From: Arcuatula senhousia
Taxonomy: Eukaryota; Mollusca; Bivalvia; Mytilida; Mytilidae
DNA length: 64,000 nucleotides
Reading direction: 5' to 3'
Assembly (NCBI GenBank): GCA_963971305.1
Contig: OZ020303.1
Coordinates: forward strand, 60,450,867-60,514,866
A program made the translations under genes and the position numbers. Below, one piece after another: positions 59,180 through 64,000 of this stretch. The notes beneath the pieces are model-generated. The model made no database searches. It saw only the letters and a program-made list of their open reading frames with translations, and was not told the origin of the DNA. The stretch's first letter is position 1. Every line of letters begins with the position of its first letter.

Positions 59180-60060
59180 GTTGCACACACATATTTCACG
59201 TCATCTTCCACACTTTTAGTCATCTTGACTAAACTCCTGTCTGTCCTTTTAATGTCTGTTTGCTCACCTTTACATTGGTCCTAGATAACAATGTTACCTC
59301 ATTAAATGGTAGTGTAATATGCAAATGATTCAAATCATTAAATTAACCAGAAAAGAAAGTATTAAAATTCTACCAAATCAGGCTATCAGGATGGGCTGCC
59401 CCCGCCTCGCCCCCCCCTAAAAAAAAAATTATAAAATTTTGCATCGGCCACTGCAAAAGGGTGTTGTAAAACTTTCTCAATTTGGCTCAACCGTGTGCAA
59501 TCTTGGCATAAGAAAATCATTATGATGGTAATATATGCTATCTATCTTATGCACCTTATTTTCAGTTGTGCACTATGCACAATCTATTAAGGACCAGGAT
59601 GGCGTGATAAATTGAATATGTACACTGCCTGCGCTGTTATGTAATCCCACTGTTACATAATCATAGACCAATTGACACATTTAGATGATAATATTATGTA
59701 ATGATAGACTGATAGGATTGTGTAGATTATGCGCAAAAGCACTTAATGTTGAATACATTACCCAGCTCTTTTTGTGTCAGTTTTCATTAGGATGTCACTT
59801 ATGCAAAATTTTCAGTAAATCAGGCTAATAAAAGTTGATTGAGATGTATTATATTTACCATACCCCTAACTTCCTATTTGCATCCTCTTCCTATATTCAT
59901 CTTCCAACAACAACAAAAAATTGTGACATGTCTTATCCACAACATACAAATATACAAATGCAAATCATAGCTGCCACTTGAAGAATGTTCAAAAATAATG
60001 TGGGAAAGGTGTTGCTTAAGTAGTAATGAGGTACTGTGTACCAATATTATAGGACTTTGT
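59180..60060. other. non-coding intronic sequence
   Basis: Contains a C run followed by an A run (59400-59430). No gene recognised. Confidence 0.45.
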
Positions 60061-60061
60061 G

Positions 60062-60235
60062 AAAAGTGTGGAAGGGCAAAACGAAACCTGGCAAACACTT
60101 TAACTAGCATGAAGAAACAGACAATATAAAACACACAAAAAAAACGACTGAATAGCAATCAACAACACGAACTCAAGTCATAACAAGAGAGAACTCAGGT
60201 TTGCCAGAAGATGAGGCAGTTCCTGTTCTTATTAT
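60062..60235 (+). repeat. dispersed repeat family S1, copy 4
   Basis: ggaagggcaaaacgaaacc, catgaagaaacagacaatat, gactgaatagcaatcaacaa, cacgaactcaagtcataaca and gaggcagttcctgttct follow the order of 18335-18530. Confidence 0.8.
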
Positions 60236-60843
60236 ATCACATTCCTAAATTTCAATCAGATCAATGATTCATTAGGCCACAATTAAAATATTGTTTGTTT
60301 GCTGTTGCCGACTCAGGGTTGAAACAGGTGGGTAGGTAGGGAGGGAAATTATTTTTTTTTTTGGTCTGACAGAGGTTTTATATACAGAGTTAAAAACATG
60401 CATTCAAAGCCTTAGTACTAGTATAAGCAAACTTACATTTAATTAAGTTTTATACTACTGAAGGAAAAGGGTTACTAAATCCTTTTTTGAAAGATTTTCT
60501 ACTTTGCAGGTTAACTCCTAAATTTATATACTACATGTACTACTGGTTGAGACATGTTCTAATTTGTACTGTTCCTGTACATGTTATTGTATGTATTAAT
60601 GGTCCATGAAATTAAACCTGTTGAAATTTTAAATTTCTTTTATTCTATGTAACTGAAGCAAATAAACTTTGAACATAAACAAAATGTATTCATTGACTAG
60701 AACAAATAATCTGGAAGTAACAATTTTCACACATACTAGTAGGGGATGTCCCAATTTCAGCATAATAAAACACAGCCTGGCATAAATCTTACACCTCACA
60801 TTGTTTGCAATACATTGAACAGAGTGAAAATATTTTTAGAAAA

Positions 60844-61076
60844 GAGGTTAGTCTAAAAAAATACAAATCATTAAATGCATTTGTCAATACTAGGCTAACC
60901 TCTACTAGTATTGAACACCGCATACATGTACTTGTAAGTATGGCCACTGGCACATATTAAACATTGTTTTTTTTTTAAATATTAAAAGATGAGGTTAGTC
61001 TAAAAAATACAAATCTGACATTAAACACATTTTGTCAATACTAGGCTAACCTCTACTAGTATTGAACACCACATAC
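60844..61076 (+). repeat. ~148-bp tandem duplication reaching a splice donor
   Basis: gaggttagtctaaaaa occurs at 60844 and 60991, and tgtcaatactaggctaacct then ctactagtattgaacacc at about 60884 and 61032. The second copy ends exactly at the donor of the minus-strand exon (61071-61076). Within each unit gaggttag and ctaacctc are inverted, giving hairpin potential. Confidence 0.85.
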
Positions 61077-61533
61077 CTGTGAATCTGGGCATATCCTTGT
61101 TTTTTAGTTTTGGTTTTTTCTCGCATGCGTTGGCAGTGCTCATCAAAGTGGTAAATGCATTTTTTTTCGTCTGCATAACAGGGCCAGGGGGTGATGGGTC
61201 TGCAAATGGCTTTATTTTAAATGTAACACACTTTAAACTTTTTTCAAAGTTCAGTGCAACACCGATGGTTTCATTTAAATCAGGATGAAAAACGTCCAGT
61301 GATTTCAACTTAGAAGACAGGTTTATTGAAATTGTGTCAGCCTTCCCCAACGTAAAATTTGGGGAATCTTCTAGTAAATCGTCTAAAACATCACCCCATG
61401 TCTCGTCGTCGGAGTACTGATACAGAGCATTAGTTACAATATTGTCTCTTCCTTCGACCGTAACGTTGCAACACAGTGTTACAGTCTTCGATGAAGCTCG
61501 TTTCACCCCCGGCCCCGTTTCGAGGGACGCCAT
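61077..61533 (-). CDS. first coding exon of an unrecognised gene (152 codons)
   Basis: The ATG (complement of 61531-61533) is in strong context (gaggATGG with A at -3) and has an in-frame TAA seven codons upstream, so the start is firm. The frame is open to the donor ACAG|gtatgt (intron begins at 61076), 152 codons plus one base, phase 1. The start MASLETGPGVKRASSK is followed by a compact segment with alternating hydrophobic residues (TVTLCCNVTVEG, TWGDVLDDLLED, ISINLSSKL, FHPDLNETIGVALNFE, CVTFKIKPF). It could be a small beta-rich or ubiquitin-like fold. A linker PSPPGP and a basic stretch KKNAFTTLM...KKPKLKNK follow. I do not recognise the family. Composition is less AT-rich than the surroundings, which supports a real exon. 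Continuation exons to the left were not identified. Confidence 0.72.
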
Positions 61534-61860
61534 CCTCTCACCTCGTGGTACTTAATTTTTAATCAATGTCGTTAGAAAACGTGCTTTTAAAGCTCTTTTC
61601 GGCATCTTTTCAAACGTTTAATCGATCGAGAATCAGCAGGAACGACTAATTACCGAAATTGAATAAGAACAGAGATATACCGCAACGGACGCGAGGTAGA
61701 CGAAAATATTAGAAATAAAAAAAATTTCTTTTTCTGGAAAGCAAAATAATTTTCCCCAGCGGTGGTAAACTGTCCCAATCGGCCGGAAACGGCAAACAAC
61801 TAAAATTTTATTTTTGGCCTTAAGTTGAAGAATCTCCAAAAGGGAAGCATATGTACTAAG
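61534..61860 (-). promoter_or_regulatory. probable 5' UTR and promoter region of the minus-strand gene
   Basis: The stretch upstream of the start has more CpG dinucleotides than the surrounding AT-rich DNA (for example near 61618-61695), consistent with a promoter. No TATA element or defined start site can be named. Low certainty. Confidence 0.3.
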
Positions 61861-64000
61861 TTTTTATCGTTTATTTCAGGAATCAGAGTTATCTCTCTTC
61901 TATTGCTTCAAAATTAATTAAAGAGTTTTCATTCTTTGTTTGTATGATAGTGTTTGTACCATCTCCTATTGGCATTTGTCTATTTCTGATAAAGTTTCGG
62001 TCTTCAAGAAAGTACATGTTACATTAAAATTTGATATGCAAAAAAGTAGGCATTTTTTAATAGCAGAATACTTTAGTTGAAAAAGAAATCTTTATCAAAA
62101 TTAAAGTGCAAATTTTATAATTTGCATTCTTCTGCTAATTGCATAGCTTTGTTTGTTTAACTCAAGTCATAGAATTTAGAAGAAAAGAGAAGATGCCATA
62201 TTGCATAATTTTTCCAGGATTTGTAAATTTATTTTGCACTTTTAAAAATCAAAATGAAAATAATTTCCATAACTGATTTCATCATCAGAATGTCTTATTA
62301 TAATCAAATATCATCAACATAACTGCACTTCTATGAAAATTAGACTAAAATTCAAGTGATGCAATATTTCCTTGTTTACAGTTGGAGGAACAAACTTGGA
62401 AGTCTTATTCTATTATTCCACTGAAATGACTTTCTCATCATTTTCAAATCGATATTAAACCTGATTTTTTTACGACCAGGAAGTTCAAAATAATTGTAAA
62501 ATGTCAGTGAATTTCATACGAGATTATAATACATCCCATGAGGCAGAAAACCTGACTAATTTGGCAGGTTCTAAAGGTTCTAAGCCTTACCATTTGAATA
62601 TTGCGTAATTTTGGCTTCAAGATTCATGTCACTGGAATATTCTATAAAGAGATATAAGAAGTCTGAAGAAATATTAACTTATCAAGTCAGTCTATAGCAT
62701 GGTTATATTTGTCAATGCTTTGGAGCATTGATTTAGAACTGTCTGGCACTCTGCAGTTTGCCTCTCTGTCTGCCTGTTATAATGATTAACAAGGGCTTCA
62801 AGAAATTTGGTTTAAATATGTCATCATTTATTACAGAATCATGTCTTATTGGACTGAGGGATAGTCTGTTTACCAGAAACTTTCACTGACAGTGGCAGAT
62901 TCGGGAGAGGTACACCCCCCTTAAATTGAGACATTTTTAATTTTTAGTACAAAATTGACCCAAGATTCTTGAAATTTTCATTACAAAGTTGGTATGCTTT
63001 TGGAATTTAGGCCCCCAATGCTAAATGTATCTGGTATTTTGATGTCCCTATTTTTACAAATTTACATGATTCCCCCAGAAATGTCCTTATTGTCCCAAAG
63101 TAATATGGGTTTCAAAGAAAAAAAATATGCTCAGATATCTTAGGGAAACTTGTAAATAAATATATCTTTATTAAATAAAGCACAGTTATACCCCAAGTGG
63201 TTTATCACAACACAATTACAATAAAGAGTAAAGAGGTTAATTCTTTTTCTTACATTACACTTATGTATAGAAATTCAATGCTATGCAATTTTATGCATGC
63301 TGTGCAAAATAAAATTACTTTGCTTAAAACAGACCATAAGCTATTTACTTTACAAAATTGCTCTTCGTTAATAGCAGAAGACTTTAGTTGGTTATGTCAT
63401 ATTGACAATAAAGTGAATTTAAATGAGGTTTCGATTACCTAAAATAGGTTGAAATTAAAAAAAAATGTCTACATTTCTAGGTCAGCTGTTTATATTTGAA
63501 AAGGTATTGATTCAAATTGTCTGGGAAAATACATGAAATGTAGGCCACTGGCTCCGAACATCTAAAATGCACCAAATAATTCTATTCTCTTGTAAAAAAA
63601 TTGACATTTAAGCAAGTTGATTTCATTTTTCTCCCATTGGAATAGGGATAAGTCAATTTTCTGCTTTCTTGTACAGATATATCTTAAGAAAACTATATTA
63701 AGGTCTCAGAGATAGACTGCAAGCTTTAAGTTTATACAATTTTCCTATTGAAATAATTTTTAAAGCATTGTCAAATAGCATTAAATCTACTCTAGAATGT
63801 TGAAAATAAAAATTGTTTTTAACAAGATGAGAAAGTGAACTTTAAAAGAGTTTTAGCATTACATTTGTTTTTTAAAGTTCTGTTTTGAAGAAGCAAAGAG
63901 TCACCAATTTGGCATTTGTATGCCAGAAGTCCCCCAAAAAGAAGGCAAAGAGAAAAAAAACAGTTGATGCCATAAAAAACGAAAACACAGGAAGAAACTG
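61861..64000. other. non-coding sequence to the right edge
   Basis: AT-rich. An 81-codon frame at 63197-63442 has no motif. A cagtggcagattcgggagag string near 62890 recalls the G-rich start of the GGATCC-type MITEs but no partner end is visible. No p85 exon found. Confidence 0.45.

Overview
This is a eukaryotic, intron-rich, AT-rich, repeat-laden window. It most likely comes from a bivalve mollusc, probably a mussel (Mytilidae). The clues are sparse short exons bounded by GT/AG signals, long introns, and many dispersed repeats that I recognise from memory of bivalve genomes: an S2 family beginning gatgtggaataagtgtacgc, elements beginning tttttagctcacctg, elements beginning ttatgcccccgc or tatacgaccgc, and GGATCCGCC-ended MITEs. 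No prokaryotic-style operon, CRISPR array, rRNA or confident tRNA is present. The species call cannot be verified here.

Three genes are supported. (1) A complete coding region on + (16911-28542, seven coding exons, 611 aa) encodes an alpha-arrestin (arrestin-domain-containing, ARRDC type). It has full Arrestin_N and Arrestin_C domains and an unusually long acidic, Ser/Thr/Glu-rich tail with no PPxY motif. Its 5' leader has a start-stop ATG-TGA and a short uORF overlapping the true start. (2) The first coding exon on + (46325-46577) carries the N-terminal SH3 domain of a PI3-kinase p85-type regulatory subunit. The remaining exons must lie beyond a very long intron that runs past the window end. 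(3) The first coding exon of an unrecognised gene lies on - (61077-61533, 152 codons). If the p85 intron reaches the window edge, this gene sits antisense inside it. A fragment of a further minus-strand exon may touch the left edge (1-48).

Layout: 1-16.8 kb is intergenic, with a 1.07 kb terminal-inverted-repeat (TIR) element (243-1310), a ~600 bp tandem duplication (8170-9480) and a foldback MITE with a clean 9-bp target duplication (11245-11400). 16.9-28.5 kb is the arrestin gene; its 5.3 kb fourth intron holds a diverged four-copy tandem array interrupted by a SINE-like repeat, plus a MITE. 30.9-36 kb holds two decayed reverse-transcriptase fragments, an internally tandem element, a 1.08 kb TIR element and a foldback MITE. 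36.38-45.37 kb is a nested transposon complex: an ~870 bp TIR element was split by an 8.1 kb TIR element that still shows a 9-10 bp target duplication. The inverted ends of the 8.1 kb element are built of ~185-bp tandem repeats, and it was itself invaded by a 788 bp TIR element, a foldback hairpin, a LINE fragment and other repeats. 46.3-64 kb is the p85 exon and intron region, with four non-coding elements in 49.9-58.4 kb that carry internal tandem arrays (monomers ~168, ~168, ~486 and ~500 bp), and the minus-strand gene near 61.5 kb.

The three genes show no evident joint function. The arrestin (membrane-cargo trafficking) and p85 (receptor tyrosine kinase signalling) are ordinary conserved animal genes. 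The most unusual content is the architecture of the mobile elements.
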